Shown one piece after another: positions 41,459 through 53,280 of a stretch of DNA of 64,000 nt. Numbering within the stretch: position 1 is the stretch's first letter; each line of letters begins with the position of its first letter. A model generated the notes under the pieces. The model was not told the origin of the DNA and ran no database searches. It saw nothing but the letters and a program-made list of their open reading frames with translations. The position numbers were made by a program, and so were the translations under genes. Source of the stretch: Centrapalus pauciflorus (taxonomy: Eukaryota > Streptophyta > Magnoliopsida > Asterales > Asteraceae); NCBI GenBank assembly GCA_020465985.1, contig JAANYP010002344.1:1-64000 (forward strand), read 5' to 3'.

Positions 41459-41764
41459 GTTTATTATAAAAAAAAACAACATATATTCATGTTTTTTGCG
41501 TTTTCTTCAATTTATGTTATTTTTTACATAAAAGTCTTCAGTTATTATTTTCTTTTTGGTTTAGTGAAATTTGGACGTTGGAACCCGGTTTTTCAGTTTT
41601 TAAAACCCGGTTCACAAATTATAACCGGGGTCTAATGTCCAAATTTTACTAAACCAAAAAGAAAAGAATAACTTAAGGTTTTTTTATGGAAAAAATAACA
41701 CGAATGGACGAAAACGCAAAAAAACGTAAAAATATATTGTTTTTTTTTTTAAATAATAAACCAA
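41459..41764. mobile_element. Foldback element upstream of the RETICULATA-RELATED gene
   Basis: Two arms of about 130 bp are inverted copies: GGTTTATTAT, then TTGCGTTTTC, then TTTAGTGAAATTTGGACGTTGG on the left, answered by CCAAATTTTACTAAACC, then GAAAACGCAA, then AATAATAAACC on the right. A single related arm stands alone at about 40930-41060. The target duplication is not clear. The right end is about 310 bp before the ATG of the next gene. Confidence 0.65.
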
Positions 41765-42077
41765 AATAAAACGCATCCTGAAAACTGAAACCACTGATAT
41801 GGTGACAAGTGAGTGGTAGTCGAGTCAAAAACAGCTTCACTCTCCGATTCCATGACCGAGTGAACTCGGTACGTCGATTGTGGGATCAACGAGCCAGCAC
41901 TCAGCAGCCATCATCCCTCCTTATCAAAACCACCCAGGCATCATTTCATACTTCCTCTTTCATTTTTCTCTCTCCAACAAACCCAGAGAGAAAAAAACTC
42001 TCAAAACTCTCCCTTTCTTAACATATGTCACTCTGAACATCATCTTCTTTGTTTCTTTATCCAAAACCCCCAAAAAA

Positions 42078-45000
42078 ATGGCGCACGCAGTCTTCCAGAC
42101 AGCCCAAATTATGCCAATCAATACCCATCTTGTGCCTACCACCAAAACCTTATCGTCTGCGCCCTTAAATCCTCTTTTGCCGGTATCCAGTTACCGGATT
42201 ATTCCCTTGTCCCGGAAGGGTTTGGTGGTGAGGAATTCTTCGGCTGTTGTTGATGGTGATTTTGTGGCTGGACTTGAACGTTGTTTCAGTATGCCTCCGT
42301 CGGAGTGTCTGGCGTCTTCATCTTCGTCGGCGCCGTCACACGGACCGGTTATGAAGGGAGGACAGTATGGTGCTTTTGGTGCGGTTACTTTGGAGAAATC
42401 TAAACTTGATATGACCCAGAAGCAAACCAAGTCTAGTCCTGAGGTTTGTGGTTTCTATTCGAATTTATTCATTCTGCCCTAATCTATTTTATGATCATTA
42501 AGCAGGAAGTCTTCGTGAATTGTTTATCATGTTTCTTTTTTCTTCTTGGAATGATTAATTGGCACGGATAGGGCGGCAATTTTAGTGCTCTTGAGTTTTG
42601 TGTATAGTTACAAGTTCACTAAACGATTGTTCAGATGTTATGAAGGTGTATCACTTTCGATTTAATCAATTTTGTCATCCTTATTTCCTAAAGTTGTTTT
42701 CTTTGAAATGCTTATGAAAACTAGTAAGAAACTTCGCAGAGAACCAATGTATTGCAAAGACTGTAAGTTTGCGCCGTTGTGCGCAAGTCATAAACAGGAT
42801 AATGGGCCAGTCTTCTTATATATTCGTTGGAATTACAAGAAGCCTTCTTGTAATTACAATGGATTCTTTATGACAAAATCTTCTAGCGATTTCCATATTG
42901 ATTTTTGAAGATGCTTCAATACTTCATATTTGATTTCTGGTAACTTTTTAACAATGCTAACTTTATAATCTGTGAGGCCCAAAATAAGTGCACCGATTCT
43001 CTTTGATGGGTAGGTATCCTTGACTAGAAATCAAATGATCTTTTCAAAGTATGTGCAAATCCAATTGTTGCATTAAGAGAAAGACAGCATCACTTATTCT
43101 ATAGTTAACTAAATATGTGCAAGAAGTGTGATACGCTTGTTTTCAACAGCTTGCAATTGGAGGAGGCGGTGGGGATATTGGGAAGAGCATTAATTTTGGT
43201 GGAGGTGACGGAGGTGATGACGATGGTGATGATGATGATTACTCTGATGAATTCGATGATGGTGATGAGGGGGATGAAGGTGGACTCTTTAGGAGACGGA
43301 TTATTCTACCAGAGGTTGTGAAGCAAACATGACATTTTTTTGATTTCTTCTTATGTGGCTTCAACTTACATGGTTCCATATCATATTTATCTATTTATCT
43401 CTGCCAGTTATTTGATCGGAAATTTCTTGAGGCTGTATTGAATGAGTGGCAAAAGACAATGATGGATCTACCATCTGGACTCCGGCAAGCCTATGAAATG
43501 GTAAATGGTTTTCCCTAGTTATAATATTCATGGTGATATGAAATCATTTCTCTAATCTTTTTTCGGTCATCAGGGTTTGGTCAGCTCAGCTCAATTGGTA
43601 AAATATATAGCAATGAACGCAAGGCCAACAACTGCAAGATTTATTTCACGTTCCCTTCCTCAAGGGCTGTCCAGGGCATTCATTGGCAGGTAATTCTAAG
43701 CAAGTGTGTTGATTTCATCATACTTTATTTTGTCACCTATGTAGGCCTTTTTAAATTCTATTATATAAATTTGATTTTTGGATCTTGTTAACTAATTTAT
43801 CTGCATCAATCAGTAGTTTGAACACTCTACACTGCTTTTTTGCTTCGAAAGTCGAAGTTCTTGCTCTTTTCTATATGGTAGATTTGGAAAGCGTAAGCGA
43901 GTAGAGACTAGAGAGCATTTGCATATGTTTGATAATGTTTGGTAGAAAGAGAATTAAGAATGTTACATAGTGGACAGAGTATTGATTTTGTAAACGTTTT
44001 TGTAACCAGGTTTGTAGTTGAAAAATGTAAGGAAATTGAGAGAATATTTTTTTGGTAGTTATGCTATGTAAGAGAAGATAGAGCTAGGAATGTGACAGGG
44101 ATATAATAGTAGACAAGGGCTTAAAAGTTAAGTTAGTTAAGCTTAAAAATTAGGGTGGTAATATTGTATCAGGAGAACTGGGTGTATGTGTATCTAATTG
44201 TTTTTCTTAATTCTATTACTATTGCAAATTTGGAATGCGTCCATCTTATAAATCTCTTGTTCCCTAAATGTAACAATAAAATAAATTAGATAGTCCCAAA
44301 TGATTTATTCCAAAAGATTGGATAATATATCATTTGCTTAATCTGAATTTAATAGATGATAGATTAGTGTAAAATTTTGGTCAATGTATTATGCTATTTA
44401 GTTCTAATGTGTGTTGCTCCCTCATTCATAAAAGGAAGCTTTACTGCTTTACTGTGCTTGTTCTCTTTCTAACACTGACCATATGTTTGATAGAACGTCG
44501 ATCTACAATACTATCCCCGACTTTGTTTTCTCACCTCTTGGTCATTCAGAGTGAAAAGAGAATATATGAGCAAATTGATTTTTTAAATGGTAGAATCAAC
44601 CTGAAACCATTTACTAATTTGTTTGAATGTGATTTAATCATTATGATTGTGGCCACTCATGAGCATCACTTGGTCAAAAATCAAAATTTGGTGTTTAATG
44701 AAAAAGCTGAGGCAACATTATGTTAGATATAGATGGTTTATTCATCTCCATTCTCCAGCATAAAACTCTGGATGCACTTCAACATTAAATTTGTACGAAG
44801 AGAAGATCGTAAGGAATACAAGAGATTATGGAGGGATTTGATTTCTCATATTAAGGACAGAACAAAGGAAACTTGTCACCAAATTCAAAGTTAGTTATTC
44901 AATGTACTGATTTAGTAATGGACAAAGAGTTAAATGGGATTGTAGACTTAACGAAAATGGGAAATCCTTTTTTTTTTTTTGGGGGGGGGGGGTGGGGTGG

Positions 45001-47468
45001 AGATGAGTTCTTGCTTACCCTGACAAAAGGCTTGTTTTGCTGTTGCCTTTTATTGTTATGTCTCTTTTTCTCATTTTTATAAATCTTTTTATTTGTTTGT
45101 GACATATGGAATGCATGGTAATTTGTATATTATTCAATCTATGAGTTTTTTGTTCATATGCCAATTGAAGCATAAGTTTTGACGTTTTGTAAAGCATTTT
45201 TAACATTCTAGTTTTACTTCCATTATATATCACATATGGATTATGTTGTTCCTTCACATGTTTGAAATGGAACTATCTAATTGTTTATTGATCCGCGTTC
45301 ATTTGCACAGGATGATCGCAGATCCTGCATTTTTATATCGGTTGCTCTTAGAGCAGGCAGCTACGATCGGTTCTTCAGTTTTGTGGGAGGTTAAAAATCG
45401 CAAAGAGAGGTACTTTTGATTTCACCCCTATCAAAATCAATGAAACATAACTTCACTGTGAACAATTTTATGATCGATTTGTTATATGGTATATTTTAGG
45501 ATAAAGGAGGAATGGGATCTTGCTCTTATAAACGTGCTTACTGTAACTGCATGCAACACTATTGTTGTTTGGTCCCTTGCTCCTTGCCGGTCATATGGAA
45601 ATACATTCCGCTTCAATTTGCAAAATACGCTGCAAAAGCTTCCAAACAATGTATTTGAGAGAAGCTACCCAATGAGGGAATTTGACATGCAAAAGAGAAT
45701 CCACTCCTTTTTTTACAAGGCTGCAGAGTTGTGTATGGTTGGTTTGACTGCAGGGGCTGCACAAGGTGCTCTATCGAACCTTGTTGCCTGCAAAAAAGAG
45801 GGAAGGTATGTAACAAGTTACTTGTTCGTTTTACTGATCACATAAATTAATGCAAGCGATGGAGTCAATTGTCTTAATTAATTGAGAAACAAAGGGGTTT
45901 TGTGAACCTGATCATAACAGCATATATTGGTTATTAATAGTGATAGTGGGAAAATAGTAATTCTACCATGAAATTTTGCCCAAAAAAAGGGCACACGTTT
46001 TGTGGTAGTGCATCAATATGGGTTCGGTTAACCTTTCGACACTTAACTTGATCATCTGTTTCTGAGTTTTATAAAATTGTTAATTTTATATTAAAATAAT
46101 GACCTTATTTTAAATAAATCACTTTAGGAGGCTGTATAATGTATGCGACTTTTAAACAGTTTGACCTGTTTCTTTTTAGCAATTTGTAAATATATACCCC
46201 TTTGACTCGTGATCAATAAAATATCTCAAATTGACATTCTCACATTAACCCCTCTACAGCACGTGTTTTTTTTCTATATTTATCAAATTGTTTCAAATTT
46301 TAATTCGCACCTCTGGCTTTGGATTATGCACTCTGATTTGTTTATGATTTGTCAGATTATCTGTGACGATTCCAGCTGTTAGTACTAATGCTCTTGGCTA
46401 TGGCGCGTTTCTTGGTATTTACGCCAATTTACGTTATCAACTTCTATGCGGATTTGATAGAGCTATGGTCAGTCAATTTGATGTTATCGGAGTGGGACTG
46501 TTTTTCAGCACCGTCTTGAGGTATACTTCTATCTTTTACATGTATAAATTTGTATACTTCTTTTACATATATATGCTAAAATCATCCACGTGCCACTTTT
46601 CTTTACTGCTTCTTACTATTATGTTATCTACTCTCCCTTTTGTTTTACAATTTTGGATTAAATGCATATAATAGCTATCTGCTTTCATTTTTCTTTACCG
46701 TCATAGCAACATACTTTATTTGGTAAACTGTTTTTAGCAATGAAATTTCATGTTCTTTTCTTATTAGGAATGCATTTGCATCATTTTACTGCTTTTAGCA
46801 TTGTCTTTGAATTAAACGAGTAAAACAACATATTTTAGCTTTATGACATTTATAACATGCTTTTTACAAGTTTCGAGTCACACATTGCTATAAGCATGAT
46901 AAACTGCAGTGATATAAGTGGGAAAAAGATAAACTGTGTTGCTATAAACAATTATAAATGAAAGCTATTTTGCGCATTTAACCCTATCTATTGTCATCTA
47001 TGAAATGAAAGTAAGCACCCCTTTGCTCTTACAGTCTTACTCATATAGGAATTGGTCAAAAGTTGATTTTATTTGCAGAAAGTGGCTGGGATGAATTCGA
47101 GTAGATGAAACTTGTTTTTTTTTTTTTTTTGAAATTCTTAATGACGATGTTCTGGTAAATGGTTGCTCTGAATATTATACAGAATCATGAATGCACAAGT
47201 AGGAGAGACATCAAGGTTAGCCTGGCTCGGAGTGGAGGTGGATCCATTAGCTCACTCGGATGACTTGCTGAAACAGGCTTACAACCGACCATCTGAAACC
47301 ACCAATAAGGCTTCTTCTAAATGGTTCTTATCCAAGAATGCCGTAACTTCAGGGCTTGGGCTCCTTGGGTTTAAGCAAGACCAGGGTCAAACCACTAGCG
47401 AGGATGGAGCACCACCGCCTCCCAAGGCTCGGAGAAAGAGAATCGTGAGGAAAAAGGTGACAACCTGA
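42078..47468 (+). CDS. RETICULATA-RELATED (DUF3411) chloroplast membrane protein, eight exons
   Basis: Exons 42078-42443, 43150-43314, 43408-43500, 43574-43689, 45311-45409, 45500-45805, 46356-46520 and 47183-47468 join in frame at GT-AG sites into 531 residues. The first 50 residues are rich in Ser, Thr and Pro and poor in acidic residues, a likely chloroplast transit peptide. Exon 2 is Gly/Asp-rich and very acidic. From about residue 178 (LFDRKFLEAVLNEWQKTM) comes the DUF3411 domain, with hydrophobic segments LINVLTVTACNTIVVWSL, a glycine-rich MVGLTAGAAQGALSNL, YGAFLGIYANLRYQLLCGFD and DVIGVGLFFSTVLR. The tail is basic (RRKRIVRKK). Family members sit in the plastid envelope and affect leaf mesophyll and vein patterning. 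The length is closest to the longer members such as Arabidopsis At5g24690, but the exact orthologue is not settled. Confidence 0.88.
44967..45000 (+). repeat. T14-G12 homopolymer run in intron 4
   Basis: About 14 T then 12 G, then TGGGGTGG. The run of guanines could form a G-quadruplex in the RNA or non-template strand. Run length is error-prone in assemblies. Confidence 0.85.
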
Positions 47469-48243
47469 GTGCACATGGCTGGGCTGTACAACAAGCCTGC
47501 TCGATTTTGTATACTGGTGTAGAAATATGCATGCGGCTGAGTACTAACGATCCTGGCGGTAACAGGAAGCTTTATCTAGACTCGATGGGAATCGGTTAAA
47601 CACTGCAATTATTTACACACGAAACACCAGTAACAACTCATGGAATTTTTGCACCCCTTGCACTTTTAGATTATTTCAGTAACCGAAATTGAAGCGTGAG
47701 TTTTAAACAAATTATGATGGTTTATTTGTATTTTTGTAGGGATAAAATTTGTGTTCTGAGTTTATGATTAATAAGATAAGTAGTTTTGTTTCTGCATAGA
47801 TTTATTATTTATGGATTACACTAGTTGGATCCAAACATGCACACATGTTGTGTTGGGATGAAACACATGTTCTAAATTTTCTGACTAATTTTGCAATAAT
47901 ATGTTTGATTAAATAGGTAAATGTACATTTGATTTGGTGGCTTTATGTAGTATCTGTACCTGATCAATCTTTTCCAGATCCAACGTACTACTACTATAAC
48001 CAAGATTCATTGACAAGCTACTGAACAACCCTCTGTGCCCTCAAGTGCCGCCATCATTCCTCCATGTTCACCACCAGATCATGGTGTCTGTCGCCATCTC
48101 TGTGGTGGTGGTCATAGCAGTACCTCCACAGACCTACTAAAATGGTGGCCTCTATGTTGGAAGGTCTCATACAGGTGAACTGAGTGAAACCTTGCTGTAC
48201 CACATGTTCAATTCGTGCGGCATCAATAAATAATCTAATCGCT

Positions 48244-50442
48244 TCACTCACCAATGTTGCTAATATGAGCCATTAGTGCCCTCAAGTTCATATATTCAAG
48301 GTGCAGCAGCCCATCACCAGATATAAAAACATGAACTTGGTTTCGGATCTCAATCCAGCTACACCCTGGTTGCTTCAATGCTCGGCTCTCTTTCAACGAG
48401 TCCCTTACTCTCTCCACCACCTCCCACCTGCCTGCTTCCGCATTCATGTTTGATAACATCATATTATAGGAACCATGTTCAGGTTCGATCTCCGCAAGCT
48501 TCTCAGCAGCAAGTTTAGCTAGCTTCAAATCCTTGCACACACGACAAGCATTGAGCAAAGCACCCCATATTCCTGCATTACCATCAATTTTCATCTCCTT
48601 CATTATCTGAAAAGCCATCTCTAGCCTCCCTGCTCTTCCAAGCAAATCAACCATACAAGCATAGTGCTCAGGCAACGGCTGGATACGGTACTTTCTTGTC
48701 ATTGATTCAAACAGCTTGAACCCTTGATCAATCAAGCCAGAATGGCAACAAGCAGATAGAACCCCGATGAAGGTCACCTCATCAGGGCTCACTCCTGCAA
48801 CCTCCATATCATCCATGAGCCTCACTGCCTCGTTGCCGTATCCATTTAAAGCGTACCCATCAATCAATGAATTCCAGGAGATAACATCAATGCGTGGCGT
48901 CTGAGAAAATACTTGTTTTGCACTCGACATCCTACCACATTTCGCATACAAAGTGATCAAAGAATTTGTAACAAATATGTCTTGCTCATAACCTGTCTTT
49001 ACAACGACCTGATGAACTTGTGTTCCCAGTTGTAATGCTGCTAGATTCGCACATGAGCTTAAAACAGAAGCATATGTCGATTCATCAGGTTTATTACCAT
49101 CTTGTATCATCAAAAGAAAATAACTGAATGCATCCACGTATAATCCGTTATGGATAAATCCCGAAATCAATGAATTCCAAGTAACTGTGTTCTTATGTTT
49201 TGTTTCATTGAAGAAAGCAAGTGCTTTATCCATTTGACCTGCTTGAGCATAACCAGCAACCATTGTATTCCATGAAACTACGTCCCTTTGCACCATCTGT
49301 TGAAAAAGATCGAGTGCTTCATCCATGATTCCGCTCTGAGCATATCCTGCAATCATAGTGTTCCAACAAACAATGTCTGGATTGGCTATACTATTGAAAA
49401 TTTTACGAGCCTCAGTAATCCTTCTATTTTGTGTTAATCCTGAGATCATTGCTGTTTGAGCCCCAACGTTCTTGTACGGCATATGATCGAGTAATTGGCT
49501 AGCTTCCTCTAGCTTACCAACACGAACATATCCATTGATCATTGTAGTCCATGACACCACATTTTTCCCGGGCATTTCATTGAATAAGATCAAAGCTTCA
49601 TCAATCTGAGAGTTTTGGACATAAACTGTTATCATAGCATTCCACGCCACCACATTCTTAACCGACATCTGATCAAACAGTCTCCTTGCGTCCATAATCT
49701 GACCATTTCTACCAAGCCCAGACAACATAGTGACCCAAGAAACGACATTTGGATTTGGTATATGCCTAAAGAAACGCCAAGCGGAATCCAAATCACCAAC
49801 CTCAACAAACCCATCCACTATTAAATTCCACGAAACAACATCCTTAACCGGCATCTCCTCGAAAAACTTTAAACCTAGACTCATTTCCCCAGTCTGGGTA
49901 TAACCTCCAAGCATTGAATTCCAAGAAACTAAATCTTTCACAGGCATTTCATCAAACATCTGTCGAGCTTTCTTAATCCTTCTATACTTTACATAACACG
50001 AAATCATAGCATTCCAACAAGCTGGGTTCATCTTATCAGGCATCAAATTAAACAAATTTCTAGCTTTTTCAAGCTCCCCATTACGTGTGTAGCAAGTAAT
50101 CATCAGAGTCCATGAGAAAATGTCTCTTCGAGGCATTTGATCGAACAGCTGACGTGCTTTATCTACTCTGTCATTGTGTAGACAACCCGCTATCATTGTG
50201 TTCCAAGAAACCAGATTTCGCTGAGGCATTTTATCAAACAGGTTTAGTGCGTCATTGATTCTCTTATTTTTAGCGTAGACAGAAATCATGGAGTTGAATG
50301 TGATAGTGTTCCTGTGAATCATTTGGTTGAATAATTTACAGGCTTCTTCGACCCGACCCAATTTACCAAACTGGGTTATCGTTGTATTTTGTTGAAAGAG
50401 AAGGCTCCCATTCTCGATAACAGATCGAAACCTTGATTTCAT
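48244..50442 (-). CDS. Pentatricopeptide repeat protein, PLS class, E subgroup
   Basis: An intronless 732-residue frame. From about residue 20 to 620 it is a string of PPR motifs, seen as repeats of VSWNTMIAGYAQ, then ALDLFQQMVQRD, with the alternating short and long spacing of PLS proteins. After the last repeats (HYACMVDLLGRAGRLEMAF) come the E and E+ type motifs (EPEHGSYNMMLSNMNAEAG, then GCSWIEIRNQVHVFISGD), and the protein stops with no DYW domain. Such proteins bind single RNA sites in mitochondria or plastids, usually for C-to-U editing with a DYW partner. The destination and target are not readable here. The start is the first ATG of the open frame. The tandem repeats and lack of introns are normal for the family. 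Confidence 0.92.
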   Translation of the reverse strand: MKSRFRSVIENGSLLFQQNTTITQFGKLGRVEEACKLFNQMIHRNTITFNSMISVYAKNKRINDALNLFDKMPQRNLVSWNTMIAGCLHNDRVDKARQLFDQMPRRDIFSWTLMITCYTRNGELEKARNLFNLMPDKMNPACWNAMISCYVKYRRIKKARQMFDEMPVKDLVSWNSMLGGYTQTGEMSLGLKFFEEMPVKDVVSWNLIVDGFVEVGDLDSAWRFFRHIPNPNVVSWVTMLSGLGRNGQIMDARRLFDQMSVKNVVAWNAMITVYVQNSQIDEALILFNEMPGKNVVSWTTMINGYVRVGKLEEASQLLDHMPYKNVGAQTAMISGLTQNRRITEARKIFNSIANPDIVCWNTMIAGYAQSGIMDEALDLFQQMVQRDVVSWNTMVAGYAQAGQMDKALAFFNETKHKNTVTWNSLISGFIHNGLYVDAFSYFLLMIQDGNKPDESTYASVLSSCANLAALQLGTQVHQVVVKTGYEQDIFVTNSLITLYAKCGRMSSAKQVFSQTPRIDVISWNSLIDGYALNGYGNEAVRLMDDMEVAGVSPDEVTFIGVLSACCHSGLIDQGFKLFESMTRKYRIQPLPEHYACMVDLLGRAGRLEMAFQIMKEMKIDGNAGIWGALLNACRVCKDLKLAKLAAEKLAEIEPEHGSYNMMLSNMNAEAGRWEVVERVRDSLKESRALKQPGCSWIEIRNQVHVFISGDGLLHLEYMNLRALMAHISNIGE

Positions 50443-50723
50443 GATATGAATTTTCGATGGAAGTCGACCTGTGTTCCGACTTTTGGTGGAGAAAGCATAA
50501 GAATGTAAAGGGTTATGATATTAAGTAGCATAGTTTTCAGATTCCATGACATAAGACAAAATATTCTCTCATTATTCACTTTCTATTTATCGTGTCTCCT
50601 CAATAAACATCTTTTTTTAATTGACAACCATATCATGTTTATAGATTTTTTAGTTTAAAGTTATATTACTATGTATGCACTAGTTCAAATATGTATGTGA
50701 ACATGTTCAGATACTGCAAGGTA
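50443..50723. other. Intergenic sequence upstream of the PPR gene
   Basis: Presumed PPR promoter and 5' UTR on the minus strand. No specific motif was recognised. Confidence 0.4.
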
Positions 50724-51662
50724 TCTATCTATATCTATATCTATTAATAAAAGAAAATGAATCATGCCACGTGTCGCATTCTGGTGTCATTTCAATATCA
50801 TTTTCCCGCCTATTTACTTACCATAATTATTTGTTTTAATAACTAGCTTTTTATATTTAAAAAATCTTTATGTATCTTTCTAATTATTTTTATATTTTTG
50901 TGTTTGCATATTAATTAAAACCTCTAATTAGTATATTGATCTCTCTCCTAATAAATAATTCTTGCAGATGTTTAAATACAATATTAACATTTCTCATCAA
51001 TTTAAATATATTTGTTTTGCTAACTTACAAAAAGTAATTAAAAATTATAATATTTACCATATTAAATAACAACTTCTATTTTTAGTATTTAATAAATCTA
51101 TAAAATAAATCATAATTATGTCTTCTAATTTTATTCTTTAAATTAATCCATATAATTAATATCTCTAATTAGTATATTGATCTCTCTGTAAGTCACTCAC
51201 CAATTAAAAATATAATCCGTCAAGATATCACATTAATTTTCATTTGTCAAATTATCAATGATAACAATATTTTATAAGAAATTATAAAAAAACATATAAC
51301 CATCTATTCTGGTTATGCTTTTGTTTTTTTATTTACATATCAATAAACCTTTGTATTAATAAATTGATACCGCTGCTTATAATTCATGCACTAATCTATA
51401 TAAATACTAATAACTAGGTAAGTAAATTTTCATTTGTCATCCGTTAAAAAATAAAAGTTGTCATCTTCGACATTTGAAATTTAGTAACCATTCAATTTAT
51501 AACAGCCTTCCGAATAAAATGTTAAATTTTAAAATTCAAAACCATATTTATTATGATTAAACTATAATTATCTCTATGTTATAAATTAAATACTTAAAAT
51601 AACAATGTTATTTATTATTAATTTTCAAATCCAACCCATATAATATATGGGTAATGAACTAG
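50724..51662 (+). mobile_element. Non-autonomous Helitron
   Basis: The 5' end lies in TCTATATCTATTAATAAAAG. Several TC positions between 50724 and 50740 are possible because of TATC repeats. The 3' end has an 8-bp hairpin (CCCATATA, A, TATATGGG), then TAATGAACTAG, followed by T, so A/T insertion is kept. About 0.93 kb, AT-rich, with internal duplicated phrases (TAGTATATTGATCTCTCT at about 50930 and 51170). No Rep/helicase. Confidence 0.75.
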
Positions 51663-51720
51663 TTGTTTAGTATACGAAAATGTTCATTGTTGTAGGATCA
51701 TGTTCAACTGATGTAGTAGG

Positions 51721-52026
51721 TAGGGGTGAGCAACAGGTACCATTTCCCGAACCCGAATCGGTACCGAACCGGTACCGGTACCGACCGGTACCGAATTAAT
51801 ATATTCGGTTCGGTATTCGGTTTTTAAATTTGCTAAAATTCGGTATTCGGTACTTTCGGTTCGGTATTCCGTTCTTAAATTAGCTAAAATTCGGTATTCG
51901 GTACCGAACCGGCACCATATAAAATTATACGGTTCGGTATTCGGTTCTTCCAAAATTAATAATTCGGTTTCGGTATTTTCGGGATCGGTACCGGTTCGGT
52001 TCGGTACGGTACCGAGCTCACCCCTA
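51721..52026. mobile_element. hAT-type MITE with perfect 8-bp duplication
   Basis: Ends TAGGGGTGAGC and, inverted, TAGGGGTGAGC, flanked by GTAGTAGG at 51713-51720 and 52027-52034. 306 bp. The interior is packed with TTCGGTATTCGG and GGTACCGA repeats. No genuine coding sequence. Confidence 0.92.
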
Positions 52027-52154
52027 GTAGTAGGTAGATAAAGATGTTCATTTACTGTACGGTATGGTTTTGTATACTAACATTTGAGTTGCTACAGGGT
52101 ATAGTTGCGTACATAACTAGAAGATATTACAAGTGCATTGAACAAGGATTTAAC

Positions 52155-53272
52155 CAGGGGCGGATGCACTTTCTTCAAAGAGGGGGGAGCTGCCCCCAAT
52201 GATTTTGTTAATTTTTTTGTAAATGTTCAATACAAATTACTGATTCTTCAACCCATTTGTAGGATGGCCCCCAACCAAGTTAAAGGGTGGCCCTCAACCC
52301 ATTGAAAAGAACCTAGATGGAAAAAACTTAGGCCTATAAAAAATATTACAACTTACTTCTGACAGTCATATTTAACTGATTTTGAATACTTGCTAATTAC
52401 ATGGTGCATGTTAATTAATCGATTTTGATTTTTTTTGGTAATAATAAACCACTAAGAGAGAATTGCTTAAAATAACATAAAACTTTTTCCTTTTTTCTTA
52501 TTATAGCAATCTCGTAAATTTTGTCCCAAATAAAGGATTCAACTCTTTGTTCATTCCCGATTATAGCATTTAATCGGTAAACAACAAAAGTTAACCGGGA
52601 AAAAAAGGGTTATATATAAGGTTTATTGTTTGAAATAACAACCTACTTTTTATTTTTTTCTTATTATGACAATTAGTTTTATTTTTTACCATTTAATATA
52701 TTGTTTGAAATAACAGCCTACTTGTTGTTTACCGGTTGAATGCTATAATCGGAAATAAACCAAAAGTTGGTTCCATTATTTGGGACAAAACTTATGAGAT
52801 TGCTATAATAATAATAAAAATTGCTTGCTATTTTGAGCAATTCTCCCTGTTATCGTATAATAATAAAGTTTCAGTAATGAATTTGTGAATTTTACAAATT
52901 GTTATATAAAAAGTCAGAGGCAATCCAATTTCAACTTTCAAATGATATTATATTTCTGAATTATAAATGTTGCTGATCTTTGTGATGTAAGTTTATGTTG
53001 AAAAAATGGAAATGTTTTTTTTATTAAAACTTAGTTGGTTGAAATTGCTAACTGTCATTACTTAATTACGGTTTATTAGTTCATTAAATTGTTAGGGTTA
53101 CTAGTTTAATAAATTATTAAGTTGCTACGGAAAAACTAATTGACTAGGATAAAAAAAATATCAAACCAAACTATCAAAAAACCCGACCCGACACTTGAAA
53201 CCTTGCAACCAAACAATAGATACCATGCATAAATTATGCCCCCAACACAAAGAAATCCTAGATCCGCCACTG
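52155..53272. mobile_element. hAT-like non-autonomous element with perfect 8-bp duplication
   Basis: Ends CAGGGGCGGATGCAC and, inverted, CAGTGGCGGATCTAG, flanked by GATTTAAC at 52147-52154 and 53273-53280. 1118 bp, no transposase found. It shares its termini with the disrupted element at 20459-33166. A foldback element is inserted inside. Confidence 0.9.
52454..52850. mobile_element. Foldback MITE nested in the hAT-like element
   Basis: The left arm (AGAGAATTGCTTAAAATA, then TTATTATAGCAATCTCGTAA, then GATTATAGCATTTAATCGG) is answered by the inverted right arm (GGTTGAATGCTATAATCGG, then GAGATTGCTATAATAATAA, then TATTTTGAGCAATTCTC). Arms are roughly 130-190 bp. Exact borders and target duplication were not settled. 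Confidence 0.65.
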
Positions 53273-53280
53273 GATTTAAC

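Noticed and set aside
42672..42908. 78-codon frame with several cysteines in intron 1 of the RETICULATA-RELATED gene
   Set aside because: Flanked by good splice sites of the main gene and not joined in frame to any exon; I recognised no domain.
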